DNA of 64,000 nt from GCA-2733415 sp965178655 (GTDB lineage Bacteria; Bacteroidota; Bacteroidia; Flavobacteriales; Flavobacteriaceae), in the NCBI GenBank assembly GCA_965178655.1, contig OZ238266.1:1860001-1924000 (forward strand). Reading direction: 5' to 3'. The notes beneath the pieces are model-generated. The model saw only the letters and a list, made by a program, of their open reading frames with translations, was not told the origin of the DNA and searched no databases. How positions within the stretch are numbered: position 1 is the stretch's first letter; the number at the start of each line of letters is the position of its first letter. The position numbers and the translations under genes were made by a program. This document shows, piece after piece, positions 16,915 to 25,326 of the stretch.

Positions 16915-17139
16915 TTACCAGTTTAAAAAACCTTTAAACTTGGTGTTGGTTAATATTTTGTAAATTAAAACAATACCAGCAATTAACTTTGTAATAGTAC
17001 CTGCTATTAAAACTATGTGAGCGCCTTGCCAATGCATGATTTTAAAAAGACCTCCAGTTAGATTTAGTAATAATCCGAAAATAAATAAGGAAAGAATATG
17101 TTTTATTTTTATCATAGAATTATTTTTTACGGAATTCAT
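16915..17139 (-). CDS. Small GldL-like two-helix membrane protein
   Basis: 74 residues with two predicted membrane helices (about 12-30 and 38-65). The turn LFKIMHWQGAHIVL closely resembles the FKIMHWPGA loop of the gliding-motility motor protein GldL, but the long cytoplasmic tail of GldL is absent. Similar short proteins occur in Flavobacteriaceae without assigned function. The start overlaps the end of map by 20 bp, so translation is likely coupled. Whether it has any link to T9SS/gliding is inference from the motif alone. Confidence 0.7.
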   Translation of the reverse strand: MNSVKNNSMIKIKHILSLFIFGLLLNLTGGLFKIMHWQGAHIVLIAGTITKLIAGIVLIYKILTNTKFKGFLNW

Positions 17140-17926
17140 CTTCCTCGGTACTGCTAATGCCTAATGCCTCATAAATATAATCAAAAGTAGAGAGTAGTTG
17201 AGGTTTTCCGTTTACGATAGCAACATCATGTTCAAAATGTGCCGATGGCTTGCGGTCTTGGGTTAATATAGTCCACCCATCTCTTAAAAATTCTACTTTA
17301 TGTGTTCCTAAATTAATCATAGGTTCTATGGCTACAACTAATCCTTCTTTGAATTTTTTTCCACGGCCGCGTTTTCCGTAATTGGGCATTTGTGGATCTT
17401 CATGCATGGTGGTTCCTAATCCGTGTCCTACAAGTTCTCTAACAACGCCATAGCCGTGTTTTTCGCAGAAATTTTGTATTGCAAAACCAACGTCACCAAC
17501 ACGGTTATTTTCTTTGAATTCACGAATACCAACGTATAGGCTTTCTTTAGTAGTGTCTAATAATTTTTTTACATCAGGAGCTACCTCGCCTACTTCAAAT
17601 GTATAGGCATGATCACCATAATAACCATTTAAAATACTACCACAATCTACCGAAAGAATATCGCCGTCTTGTAGTGGTTTATTGTTAGGAATACCGTGAA
17701 CAACTTGGTCGTTTGGCGAAATACATAAGGTGTTCGGAAAATCGTATAATCCTAAAAAACCAGGAACAGCCCCAAGGTCTCTAATATGTTCTTCTGCTAG
17801 TTTATCTAAGTATAATGTGCTCACTCCAGGTTTAATTTCGGCTGCGATTATTCCTAATGTTTTAGAAACGACTAAAGCACTTTTGCGCATTAATTCAATT
17901 TCTTCTGCAGATTTTAATTTCATCAT
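17120..17926 (-). CDS. map: Methionine aminopeptidase type I
   Basis: 268 residues. It removes the initiator Met from nascent proteins in the cytoplasm. The pita-bread fold ligands are all present: DCGSILNGYYGDHAYTF (two Asp), GHGLGTTMHEDPQMPNYG (His), VVAIEPMINLG (Glu) and the final Glu in FEHDVAIV. There is no N-terminal zinc-finger extension. The ATG at 17926 is followed directly by a second ATG and either could be used. It leads an operon with the GldL-like protein and the methyltransferase. A one-mismatch -7 box (TATCTTTA) lies at 17943-17950. Confidence 0.96.
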   Translation of the reverse strand: MMKLKSAEEIELMRKSALVVSKTLGIIAAEIKPGVSTLYLDKLAEEHIRDLGAVPGFLGLYDFPNTLCISPNDQVVHGIPNNKPLQDGDILSVDCGSILNGYYGDHAYTFEVGEVAPDVKKLLDTTKESLYVGIREFKENNRVGDVGFAIQNFCEKHGYGVVRELVGHGLGTTMHEDPQMPNYGKRGRGKKFKEGLVVAIEPMINLGTHKVEFLRDGWTILTQDRKPSAHFEHDVAIVNGKPQLLSTFDYIYEALGISSTEEDEFRKK

Positions 17927-18035
17927 ATCATTATAACTTTTGGGTAAAGATACTAATTTATAGCATTAAATAATTATGCTGTAAAAAATGTTTTCAAACA
18001 TGATTTTTAGCATGTTTTAGTACGCCATTTACATA

Positions 18036-18043
18036 TAGTTTTG
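18036..18043 (+). promoter_or_regulatory. -7 promoter box for the CoA-transferase gene
   Basis: TAGTTTTG matches TAnnTTTG and is 21 bp before the ATG at 18065. No clear -33 TTTG is seen. Confidence 0.5.
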
Positions 18044-18064
18044 TAGTGATAAAATAATATAGAT

Positions 18065-19333
18065 ATGTATAAATCCGTATCAGCATCAGAAGCTGTAAAA
18101 ATTATAAAATCAAACCATAGGGTATATATTCAGGCTGCAGCTGCAGCCCCTCAAGTGTTAATAGATGCAATGACTGCGCGTCATGAAGAGTTAAGAAATG
18201 TAGAGGTAGCACATTTGCACACAGAAGGTAGGGCGCCTTATGCAGATCCTAAATACAAAGATAGTTTTCATGTGAATTCTTTTTTTATAGGTAAAAATGT
18301 ACGACATACTCTAAAAGCAGGTAATGGTTCTTATACTCCTGTTTTTTTAAGTGAGTTACCAATTTTGTTTAAGCGAAACATCGTTCCTATTGACGTTGCT
18401 TTAATACAAGTATCTCCTCCAGATAAGCACGGGTATTGTTCGCTAGGTGTTTCGGTAGAAGCAACTTTGGCAGCTATACAAAATGCAACTTATGTTATAG
18501 CTCAGATTAACAGTAAGATGCCTCGAACCCATGGTGATGGAATTATTCATATTTCAAAATTAGATGTTTTTGTGGCACATGACTCTCCAATTCATGAACA
18601 TGCTTTACCTGCACCTAATGCAATTGAAGATAAAATAGGTGATTATATTGCAGAGTTGGTTGATGATAAAAGTACTTTGCAAATGGGAATAGGTAGTATT
18701 CCGAATGCAGTATTATCGAGATTAGGAAACCATAAAAATTTAGGTTTACACACCGAAATGTTTTCCGATGGTGTAATTGATTTGGTGCTAAAAAATGTAA
18801 TTAATGGTGATTTTAAAGGAGTTAACCCAGGTCGTGCCATGGCAACATTTTTGATGGGCACACAAAAATTATATGATTATGTAGATGATAATCCGTTTAT
18901 AGAAATGAGGACGGCAGATTTTGTTAACGACGTTTCTATTATTAAACAAAACCCTAAAATGATAGCTATAAACTCTGCAGTAGAAATTGATTTAACAGGT
19001 CAAGTTTGCGCAGACTCTATTGGAACAAAAATGTATTCAGGGGTAGGAGGACAGATGGACTATATTCGAGGTGCATCACTTAGTGAAGGCGGAAAAGCAA
19101 TATTAGCACTACCATCTCAAACGGCTAAGGGAATTAGTAGAATTGTACCTTTTTTAAACAAAGGAGCAGGGGTTGTAACTACTCGTGCCCATGTTAACTA
19201 TGTTGTTACGGAATATGGTGTTGCAGATTTGTATGGAAAAACAATAAAGCAACGTATTAATGAGTTGGTTAAGATAGCCCATCCAAATCACAGGGAATCC
19301 ATTGCAAAAACCTTTTTCGATAATATTAGGTAG
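18065..19333 (+). CDS. Acetyl-CoA hydrolase / 4-hydroxybutyrate CoA-transferase family protein
   Basis: 422 residues, the single-chain family I CoA-transferase length. N- and C-terminal CoA-transferase halves are visible: IQVSPPDKHGYCSLGVSVEA, LQMGIGSIPNAVL, then LGLHTEMFSDGVIDL with the predicted catalytic Glu, and GGQMDYIRGASLSEGGKAI plus VTEYGVADLYGKT near the end. Family members transfer CoA between acetate and 4-hydroxybutyrate, or act as acetyl-CoA hydrolases; sequence alone does not choose. It is a single gene convergent with gpmI. Confidence 0.88.
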   Translation: MYKSVSASEAVKIIKSNHRVYIQAAAAAPQVLIDAMTARHEELRNVEVAHLHTEGRAPYADPKYKDSFHVNSFFIGKNVRHTLKAGNGSYTPVFLSELPILFKRNIVPIDVALIQVSPPDKHGYCSLGVSVEATLAAIQNATYVIAQINSKMPRTHGDGIIHISKLDVFVAHDSPIHEHALPAPNAIEDKIGDYIAELVDDKSTLQMGIGSIPNAVLSRLGNHKNLGLHTEMFSDGVIDLVLKNVINGDFKGVNPGRAMATFLMGTQKLYDYVDDNPFIEMRTADFVNDVSIIKQNPKMIAINSAVEIDLTGQVCADSIGTKMYSGVGGQMDYIRGASLSEGGKAILALPSQTAKGISRIVPFLNKGAGVVTTRAHVNYVVTEYGVADLYGKTIKQRINELVKIAHPNHRESIAKTFFDNIR

Positions 19334-19350
19334 TGTTATGTTTGCTGGTT

Positions 19351-20865
19351 TTAAAGCAGTGTATCTAAAGTCATAGCTTCTGGTTGTTTAACACCTATCA
19401 GTTTTAAAATAGTTGGCGCAATATTTCCAAGCACCCCATTAGTAACCGTTTTAATGTTGTTATCAACAACAATTAAGGGTACTGGATTTGTGGTGTGCGC
19501 TGTATTTGGGCTACCGTCTTCATTAAACATTTTTTCGCAATTTCCATGATCGGCAATAACGAGTGTGGTGTAGTTATTTGCTAGTGCGGCTTCAATAACT
19601 TGTTTGGTGCAAATATCGGTTGCTTCGCAAGATTGTATTGCGGCATCCATACTACCCGTATGTCCTACCATGTCTGGGTTAGCAAAGTTTAAACAAATAA
19701 AATCTGCTGATGCTTTATGTAATTCAGGAATAATAGCCTTTGCAATATCGTAAGAGCTCATTGCAGGTTGCAAATCATAAGTCGCTACTTTTGGTGAAGG
19801 ACATAAGATGCGTTCTTCATTTTTAAAAGGTGTTTCTTTTCCGCCGTTAAAGAAAAATGTAACATGGGGGTATTTTTCTGTTTCTGCAATGCGTATTTGT
19901 GATTTTCCAGCATTTGAAAGCACTTCTCCTAATGTGTCTTTTATGTTTTCTTTATCATATACAACATGAATTCCTTTAAAAGAATCATCATAATTTGTTA
20001 AGGTGGTAAAGTGTAAAGGTATTTTTTTTATGTCCACTTCTGGGAAATCATTTTGTGTAAGTGCATTGGTTAATTCACGACCTCTATCGGTTCTGAAGTT
20101 AAAGAAAATAACAACATCATCAGGTTGTATTGTTGTTACAGGAACATTATTTTGGGCAAGTACTATTGGTTCTAAAAATTCATCTGTAACACCATTGTCA
20201 TAACTAGTCTTAATAGCGGTAATTACATTGTCTGTTTTAGTACCTATACCGTTAACCATAAGATTGTATGCCTTGGCAATGCGCTCCCAACGGTTGTCTC
20301 TATCCATGGCATAGTAACGCCCAATAACGGAGGCTAGCTTAGTATTTGTGTTTTTGAGGTGTTGCTGTAAGTCGGTAATATGTTGCACTCCAGACTTAGG
20401 ATCTACATCTCTTCCGTCTGTAAAAGCGTGTACATAACTATTTATACCGCCAAAGTTTTCGGCAGCAGTAATGAGCCCTTTTAGGTGATTGATATGTGCG
20501 TGTACACCTCCGTCAGAAACAAGCCCCATAAAGTGAATGTTTTTCTGATTTTCTTTAGCGTATTTAAATGCATTGATAAGTGCTGGCTCATCTTTTAAAG
20601 TATTATTCTCTACTGCAAGGTTTAGTTTTGCTAAGTCTTGATATACAATTCTTCCAGCTCCAATATTCATATGTCCCACTTCACTATTTCCCATTTGCCC
20701 GTCAGGTAAGCCAACATTCATACCATGCGTTAACAAGGTAGTGTTAGGGTATTTCTTGTAAAGACTATCTATGAAGGGTGTTTTTGCATGGTGAATTGCT
20801 GAGGTGTTTTTATCTTCAGGAATCCCCCAACCATCTAAGATTAATAGGAGTGTTTTTTTGTTCAT
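19351..20865 (-). CDS. gpmI: 2,3-bisphosphoglycerate-independent phosphoglycerate mutase
   Basis: 504 residues from the ATG at 20863-20865 (MNKKTLLLILDGWG); an in-frame TTG at 20874 adds three residues but is less likely. It interconverts 3- and 2-phosphoglycerate in glycolysis with two Mn2+. Visible motifs are LDGWG (Asp metal ligand), GNSEVGHMNIGAGR with the phosphorylated Ser, SDGGVHAHINHL, FTDGRDVDPKSG, FFNFRTDRGREL, NFANPDMVGHTG and IADHGNCEKM. The length is normal. It is a single-gene unit with a consensus promoter at 20887. Confidence 0.97.
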   Translation of the reverse strand: MNKKTLLLILDGWGIPEDKNTSAIHHAKTPFIDSLYKKYPNTTLLTHGMNVGLPDGQMGNSEVGHMNIGAGRIVYQDLAKLNLAVENNTLKDEPALINAFKYAKENQKNIHFMGLVSDGGVHAHINHLKGLITAAENFGGINSYVHAFTDGRDVDPKSGVQHITDLQQHLKNTNTKLASVIGRYYAMDRDNRWERIAKAYNLMVNGIGTKTDNVITAIKTSYDNGVTDEFLEPIVLAQNNVPVTTIQPDDVVIFFNFRTDRGRELTNALTQNDFPEVDIKKIPLHFTTLTNYDDSFKGIHVVYDKENIKDTLGEVLSNAGKSQIRIAETEKYPHVTFFFNGGKETPFKNEERILCPSPKVATYDLQPAMSSYDIAKAIIPELHKASADFICLNFANPDMVGHTGSMDAAIQSCEATDICTKQVIEAALANNYTTLVIADHGNCEKMFNEDGSPNTAHTTNPVPLIVVDNNIKTVTNGVLGNIAPTILKLIGVKQPEAMTLDTLL

Positions 20866-20886
20866 GGTACACAAATATTTAGGCTA

Positions 20887-20894
20887 CAAAGGTA
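20887..20894 (-). promoter_or_regulatory. -7 promoter box for gpmI
   Basis: Minus-strand TACCTTTG, an exact TAnnTTTG match, 21 bp upstream of the ATG at 20865. Confidence 0.6.
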
Positions 20895-20957
20895 CAAACA
20901 AAATTAAAGAATAATATGCAATACTAAAATTATACGATTAATGATTTTATTAAGAGC

Positions 20958-22040
20958 TTATTGATTCCAAAAGTCATTAATGCGGATAATTTTTTTGTTA
21001 AATCCATCAATATCTCGTAATCCTAAAACAATATCTTGGTGGTTTGGAGACCAGTCAAAATCTGAGGCATTTCCAACAAGTGGTTCATTTGGAGGGTTTA
21101 TCCACGTTAATCGTTCTCGATTTGTACCATCAAGATCTATTTTCCAATAATCTTTTACAGGTTTTCCGTTGCTTGGTTGCTCAATGTCTTTGCTTGAAGC
21201 AAAAATAATTTGATCCTCATTAGGGCTAAAGGTTGCAAATTCATCCCAATGATTGTCGTTGGTGAGTTGTAAAAAAGTATTTGTAGGAATATTGTATGAA
21301 AATAATTCCATTTGAAAATAATCACTACTTTCAACTATTCCAGAGAAGAGTATTGTGTTTCCGTTGTCAGAAATATCATTTACTTCATATAATTGCAGGT
21401 TTCCAGGTTGCATTGTAATAATATTAGAAAGAGTTGGAACGCCGTTATTAATTGTAAAATCGGCAAGTTTTATTTCCCAAAAACCAGGTTGTCCTTGTCC
21501 AAACTCCCAAGGGATTCTGGTTTCTGCCCAAACCATTTTTGAGCCATCACTTGTAAAATGTGGATGTAGTAAGCCTTCTCCAGCTCCGGTAGAATAGATT
21601 TTATGGAATGTTGTTCCTTCATAATTCATAACCCAGAAGTCATTATTTAGTCCAATACCAGGGTTTGTAAGGTAATTATGTGTGGCTACTGTTCCTAATT
21701 GCCCATAATCAGGGTTAGCGGCTTGAAAAAAGATTAGGTTTAATGTAGGGTGTGCGGTTGGTTGTCCGTTGTGTTCAGGTAAATTGTCGTTTCCATCAGT
21801 TAGATTTGTAATATTTGTTCCGTCTGGATTCATGCTAAAAACATCTAAAAATCCGTCTTCAGATGTTTTATCATACAAAATAACATTATGTATGTGAGAC
21901 CAACTTACGCGTCCACCATTTTCGCTTAAAATGATATACTCTGTACTATTATCATCTATAGGTGTAATACTAATTTCATCAGTTGTACAATTAATGAATA
22001 AAACGCTTAAGAGTGATAGGTAAAAAACTTTCATATTCAT
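20958..22040 (-). CDS. TolB-like beta-propeller lipoprotein (PD40 repeats)
   Basis: 360 residues. The N-terminus is a lipoprotein signal (LSLLSVLFINC, lipobox ending at the Cys), so it is anchored in an outer-membrane leaflet. PD40/WD40-like blades are visible: DVFSMNPDGTNITNLTDG, TSDGSKMVWAE, SPNEDQIIFASSKD, KIDLDGTNRERLTW and FDWSPNHQDIVLGLRD. Such propellers bind peptides or polysaccharides; the ligand is unknown. It starts 5 bp after the stop of the two-domain GNAT gene on the same strand. A second ATG two codons in (22034) could also be the start. Confidence 0.85.
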   Translation of the reverse strand: MNMKVFYLSLLSVLFINCTTDEISITPIDDNSTEYIILSENGGRVSWSHIHNVILYDKTSEDGFLDVFSMNPDGTNITNLTDGNDNLPEHNGQPTAHPTLNLIFFQAANPDYGQLGTVATHNYLTNPGIGLNNDFWVMNYEGTTFHKIYSTGAGEGLLHPHFTSDGSKMVWAETRIPWEFGQGQPGFWEIKLADFTINNGVPTLSNIITMQPGNLQLYEVNDISDNGNTILFSGIVESSDYFQMELFSYNIPTNTFLQLTNDNHWDEFATFSPNEDQIIFASSKDIEQPSNGKPVKDYWKIDLDGTNRERLTWINPPNEPLVGNASDFDWSPNHQDIVLGLRDIDGFNKKIIRINDFWNQ

Positions 22041-22045
22041 TTGAC

Positions 22046-22972
22046 TTATTTTTTAGACAAAGGTTTAATGAGGTTATACTCCATTTTAATATGTGTACCT
22101 ACGCTAGGTATTTCAAAGGTATTGCCGTGAGTGGTAAACCCGAATGCCTTATAAAAAGATACTGCAGTTGTGCGAGCATTGCACCAGAGTAAATTAACCT
22201 GTTTGTTCTCTAGTATGTCCATTCCTTTTTCAAGCAATACATTACCCAGTTTTTTACCTTGAAATTTTGGTAATAATGCCATTCCTCGTAATTGATATTG
22301 TACTGTTTCCGTACTGTGGTTACTATTGTTTTTCATATAGCTAGCCACACCAATTAGCATGCTGTAATAATATAGTCCTATATGAAATGTATGTATGTCG
22401 TTATCGCCATCAAAAATACAAGCGTCTATGGGGTAGCCCTTTCTTAGTACTTGATTACGAATAGCAAGGGTGTCTTTTGCTGTGATTTCTTTTGCATAAA
22501 CAAGTGTGTTTTTAAGTTGATAAACACCATTTTTAGTTAAAGTGAATCCGTTATTGAGGGCTATTTTTTGTCCGATATTATTTTCTGCTACTATATGGGT
22601 GTTAATTTCAGGTGTTCGTAAAACATTAAAAGCGTATAAAATAATTCCTTTTAGGACTTCGGTAGCAAATCCTTTGTGCCAATGTTTTTCAAGTAGATAA
22701 ATACTCAAATCACTCTCTGGATTTTTGTTTAGTTGGTAAAAGGAGCAATAGCCAATTAACTCGCCTTGTTTGGTATCGCAAATTACCCATGTACCAAAAC
22801 TATTGGCAGATTCTCTATTAAAAAATGTAGTTGCCTCTGCCAGTTGACTAAAAGGCTGTAGCTTGGTGTTTTTAGCTATGGCAGTAGAATTATGTATTTT
22901 GAATAATTTTGGAACGTCATTGGCAGAGATGTTCCTTAGATATAAATTTTCGGTTTCAATAATTCGGCTCAT
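22046..22972 (-). CDS. Two-domain GNAT N-acetyltransferase
   Basis: 308 residues with two GNAT folds. The first half (1-150) is of the ribosomal-protein-acetylating RimJ/RimL type: MSRIIETENLYLRNISANDVPKLF, EKHWHKGFATEVLKGIILYAF and AENNIGQKIALNNGFTL. The second half (about 155-305) has LPKFQGKKLGNVLLEKGMDI and LLWCNARTTAVSFYKAFGF, a second acetyl-CoA site. Substrates are unknown. It is upstream of the beta-propeller lipoprotein gene in the same operon and divergent from another GNAT gene 62 bp away. Confidence 0.85.
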   Translation of the reverse strand: MSRIIETENLYLRNISANDVPKLFKIHNSTAIAKNTKLQPFSQLAEATTFFNRESANSFGTWVICDTKQGELIGYCSFYQLNKNPESDLSIYLLEKHWHKGFATEVLKGIILYAFNVLRTPEINTHIVAENNIGQKIALNNGFTLTKNGVYQLKNTLVYAKEITAKDTLAIRNQVLRKGYPIDACIFDGDNDIHTFHIGLYYYSMLIGVASYMKNNSNHSTETVQYQLRGMALLPKFQGKKLGNVLLEKGMDILENKQVNLLWCNARTTAVSFYKAFGFTTHGNTFEIPSVGTHIKMEYNLIKPLSKK

Positions 22973-23034
22973 AATAAGTCAATAATTCGTTGTAAATTTG
23001 AAATGATTGAGAACTCAAAAATACACAATAGCAC

Positions 23035-23460
23035 ATGAATATTTCGATAAAAATTTTATTAAAAGAAGATATTTTACAAATACTCCCTTTAATGCTAGAA
23101 CATACTAATGGGTCAGTTTCTGAAGCGTTATTAAAAGAGCGGTTTTTAGACATGTCTGAGCAGCAGTATGAGTGTGTAGCCATGTATGATGATGATTTGC
23201 TAATAGGCGTATCGGGCTTGTGGTTTATAACGCGCCATTATTCTGGTAAGAGCGTAGAGCCAGACCATGTATATATTGCTAATAATTATAGAGGTAAAGG
23301 CCTAGGGAAGCAGTTGTTTGATTGGATACATGCCTATGCAAAGAGTAAAGGTTGTTTAACATCTGAGCTAAATACATATGTGCAAAATTTTCCGTCACAT
23401 AAGTTTTATTACAGAGAGGGCTATGAGATTTATGGCTATCATTTTTACAAAACACTATAG
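23035..23460 (+). CDS. GNAT-family N-acetyltransferase
   Basis: 141 residues, one GNAT fold: the strand EPDHVYIANNYRG, then the acetyl-CoA loop RGKGLGKQLFDWIHAYAKSKG, and the late FPSHKFYYREGYEIYGYHFYK motif. The substrate is unknown. It is divergent from the two-domain GNAT gene and 129 bp upstream of tRNA-Gly. Confidence 0.88.
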   Translation: MNISIKILLKEDILQILPLMLEHTNGSVSEALLKERFLDMSEQQYECVAMYDDDLLIGVSGLWFITRHYSGKSVEPDHVYIANNYRGKGLGKQLFDWIHAYAKSKGCLTSELNTYVQNFPSHKFYYREGYEIYGYHFYKTL

Positions 23461-23547
23461 AGAAATTGAATTTTACAAAAAGCGTTTAAGCTACTATATT
23501 GATTTGTAGTGAATTGAATTTTTTTTGAATTTTTTTAATGAAAATGT

Positions 23548-23579
23548 TTGGAAATAACTGCTAAAAGAAGCTATATTTG
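23548..23579 (+). promoter_or_regulatory. Promoter of tRNA-Gly
   Basis: TTG at 23548-23550 (within TTTG), a 21-bp spacer and TATATTTG at 23572-23579, ten bases upstream of the tRNA 5' end. Confidence 0.65.
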
Positions 23580-23589
23580 CCGAACGATT

Positions 23590-23662
23590 GCGAGAGTAGC
23601 TCAGTTGGTAGAGCGTCAGCCTTCCAAGCTGAATGTCGCCGGTTCGAACCCGGTCTCTCGCT
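23590..23662 (+). tRNA. tRNA-Gly (anticodon TCC)
   Basis: A 73-nt cloverleaf. The acceptor stem GCGAGAG pairs with CTCTCGC. The D arm is GCTCAGTTGGTAGAGC, the anticodon stem TCAGC/GCTGA holds the loop CTTCCAA with anticodon TCC, and the T arm is GCCGG-TTCGAAC-CCGGT. T is the discriminator base and CCA is not encoded. It reads GGA and related glycine codons. It has its own promoter upstream and a terminator hairpin directly downstream. Confidence 0.97.
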
Positions 23663-23670
23663 CAAAAACA

Positions 23671-23701
23671 AAAAGACCATCTACTTAGATGGTCTTTTTT
23701 T
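23671..23701 (+). terminator. Terminator after tRNA-Gly
   Basis: A perfect 12-bp stem (AAAAGACCATCT / AGATGGTCTTTT) with an ACTT loop, followed by more T residues. Confidence 0.92.
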
Positions 23702-23767
23702 ATTTAAATACCCTAATACTCGGGAATAATGTTTTTAAAGGACACCTCCGAGGCAGCGCTTTGAGAC

Positions 23768-24316
23768 TTATTTATTGTTGTTAAAAAACTTAGGCAAGCC
23801 TTTTAATAGTTCTACATCTAATTTTTCTTTTTCTAGAATACTAACAAGTTTGGCTACTTTTAACGGCGTCATATTGTTTCCTAGTAGTCTAATTATTCCA
23901 AAGCCTTGTTCAGGATTACTCCCAAATAGAATAACTTCATCAATGCCATTCTCAGAACCAATATAAGATACAACTGCCTTGTTGCTATTATCGTTAAATC
24001 GGGCTAAAGGCTTGTATTTAGAGTCTTTTAAAATATTTAAAACAGTTTCGCGTTCTGCCTGAAATTGTTCTTGGTTACTTGGGGTGCTTCTAAAGGCTAG
24101 AATATTTAGTTTTTCTACAGAATCAAAAGCTTGTTGTTGCCTAGAATTTAATGAGTCGCGGTTTACATTTAATGTGCTCATAGGAACATTAACAATTAAA
24201 AACTGCTCGTTTTCTTGTTGGTCAACATAATATTGCTGTAAGGAAGGCGTGTTGTTGCAACTACTTAAAAGTAGTGCAATACTAAGCGCTCCAAAAAAGG
24301 ATTTTAGTAGTGTCAT
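23768..24316 (-). CDS. DUF4252 family lipoprotein
   Basis: 182 residues. A lipoprotein signal peptide ends LSIALLLSSC with the lipobox Cys at about 20. The mature part fits the DUF4252 family, whose members occur in pairs in Bacteroidota behind an ECF sigma/anti-sigma pair; function is unknown. It is the last gene of the operon sigma factor - membrane regulator - DUF4252 - DUF4252 and is 2 bp from its paralogue upstream. Probably the most abundant output of that regulon, but this is inference. Confidence 0.82.
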   Translation of the reverse strand: MTLLKSFFGALSIALLLSSCNNTPSLQQYYVDQQENEQFLIVNVPMSTLNVNRDSLNSRQQQAFDSVEKLNILAFRSTPSNQEQFQAERETVLNILKDSKYKPLARFNDNSNKAVVSYIGSENGIDEVILFGSNPEQGFGIIRLLGNNMTPLKVAKLVSILEKEKLDVELLKGLPKFFNNNK

Positions 24317-24318
24317 GA

Positions 24319-24858
24319 TTATTTGTTTTTAACGTTTTTTAAATGCTTTCCTCCAGGAATATTCATTTTTGAAGTTAGCTTAGACACTTGATTTAAATCA
24401 AAATCTCCTATTAAAGTTAGTAGTACGGTTTCTATTTTACTATCGTTAACGGTTAAATCAGTGTTTTGAACAAACATTAATAGTTCACTAACCTTAGTAC
24501 TGTTACTACCTTCTTTTACATAAAACTTAATGTTAGCATCGCCTTCTTTTACGCGCATAAGTTCTTTTAGTGAAGACTTTTTAAGGTAAGTAGCCATCAT
24601 CTTTTTCATTTTGGTTGCACTGGCTTTGTTGTTGCTTACAAATACTTTTAAGCTGGTAATATTTCTAATTAGTTCAAGATATTCTTTTGCTTCAGGGTCT
24701 TCAGTATTGATGTCAATATTGCTCATTAAGTTAAACATATTGGCATTTACAATAACAGAAGTAACGTCATCTAGATCTTCTAAAGAGTCAAAGTAACTTT
24801 GTGCAGTTACAAATAATGGCGTTATGCTTAGAGCAAGGATTAAAATTAATTTTTTCAT
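24319..24858 (-). CDS. DUF4252 family exported protein
   Basis: 179 residues with a cleavable signal peptide (LALSITPLFVTAQ) and no lipobox. It contains the DUF4252 core: SYFDSLEDLDDVTSVIVNANMFNLMS, LKVFVSNNKASATKMKKMMATYL, FYVKEGSNSTKVSELLMFV and LLTLIGDFDLNQVSKLT. Function is unknown. It is 2 bp upstream of a lipoprotein paralogue and follows the membrane regulator gene by 39 bp. The pair suggests one soluble and one membrane-anchored partner. Confidence 0.85.
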   Translation of the reverse strand: MKKLILILALSITPLFVTAQSYFDSLEDLDDVTSVIVNANMFNLMSNIDINTEDPEAKEYLELIRNITSLKVFVSNNKASATKMKKMMATYLKKSSLKELMRVKEGDANIKFYVKEGSNSTKVSELLMFVQNTDLTVNDSKIETVLLTLIGDFDLNQVSKLTSKMNIPGGKHLKNVKNK

Positions 24859-24897
24859 GATTTTTAGTTTTTGTTTGCCTATTAGTAGGCAGGGTTA

Positions 24898-25326
24898 TTA
24901 ATTTGATTTAAAAATTTTATTTTTAGTAATAGTATAAGTGTTTAGGTGTTGTACGTTTTTAGCACCATGGTTAAAGTTAGTCGACATAAATTGAAGTGCT
25001 TTTTTTGTTTCGTAATAAGCTAAAAGCGCTTCTTCTTTTTCTGTTTGCTGCTGTATCATTTCTTTTGTGAAAAAACCTAAAAGAAGTAAAGTACTTGCGG
25101 CTACAGCAGTCCATTTATAAAATGAAAACGATGTCTTTACTGTTGTTGTTCTAGCACTTCTAGTCTGCTTACTTTTTTTAAAGTATTTAAATAATGGTTG
25201 ATACGATAATAAATGTGTAGCTACATTATCTGTAGAAAAATACTGTGCCAATTGTTGCTCTTCTGCAATTGTTGTACTAGCTTCTAAGTACTTTTCAAGT
25301 AACTGCTCAATGTTTTCTGTACTCAT
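24898..25326 (-). CDS. Putative membrane anti-sigma factor
   Basis: 142 residues. The cytoplasmic N-terminus (about 1-68) is followed by one transmembrane helix (about 72-90, WTAVAASTLLLLGFF) and a short extracytoplasmic tail. The layout is that of small anti-sigma regulators. It overlaps the ECF sigma gene by 20 bp, the usual arrangement of a sigma factor with its inhibitor, which is the main reason for the call. No zinc-binding anti-sigma (HxxxCxxC) motif is present, so a direct inhibitory role is inferred, not seen. Confidence 0.7.
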   Translation of the reverse strand: MSTENIEQLLEKYLEASTTIAEEQQLAQYFSTDNVATHLLSYQPLFKYFKKSKQTRSARTTTVKTSFSFYKWTAVAASTLLLLGFFTKEMIQQQTEKEEALLAYYETKKALQFMSTNFNHGAKNVQHLNTYTITKNKIFKSN

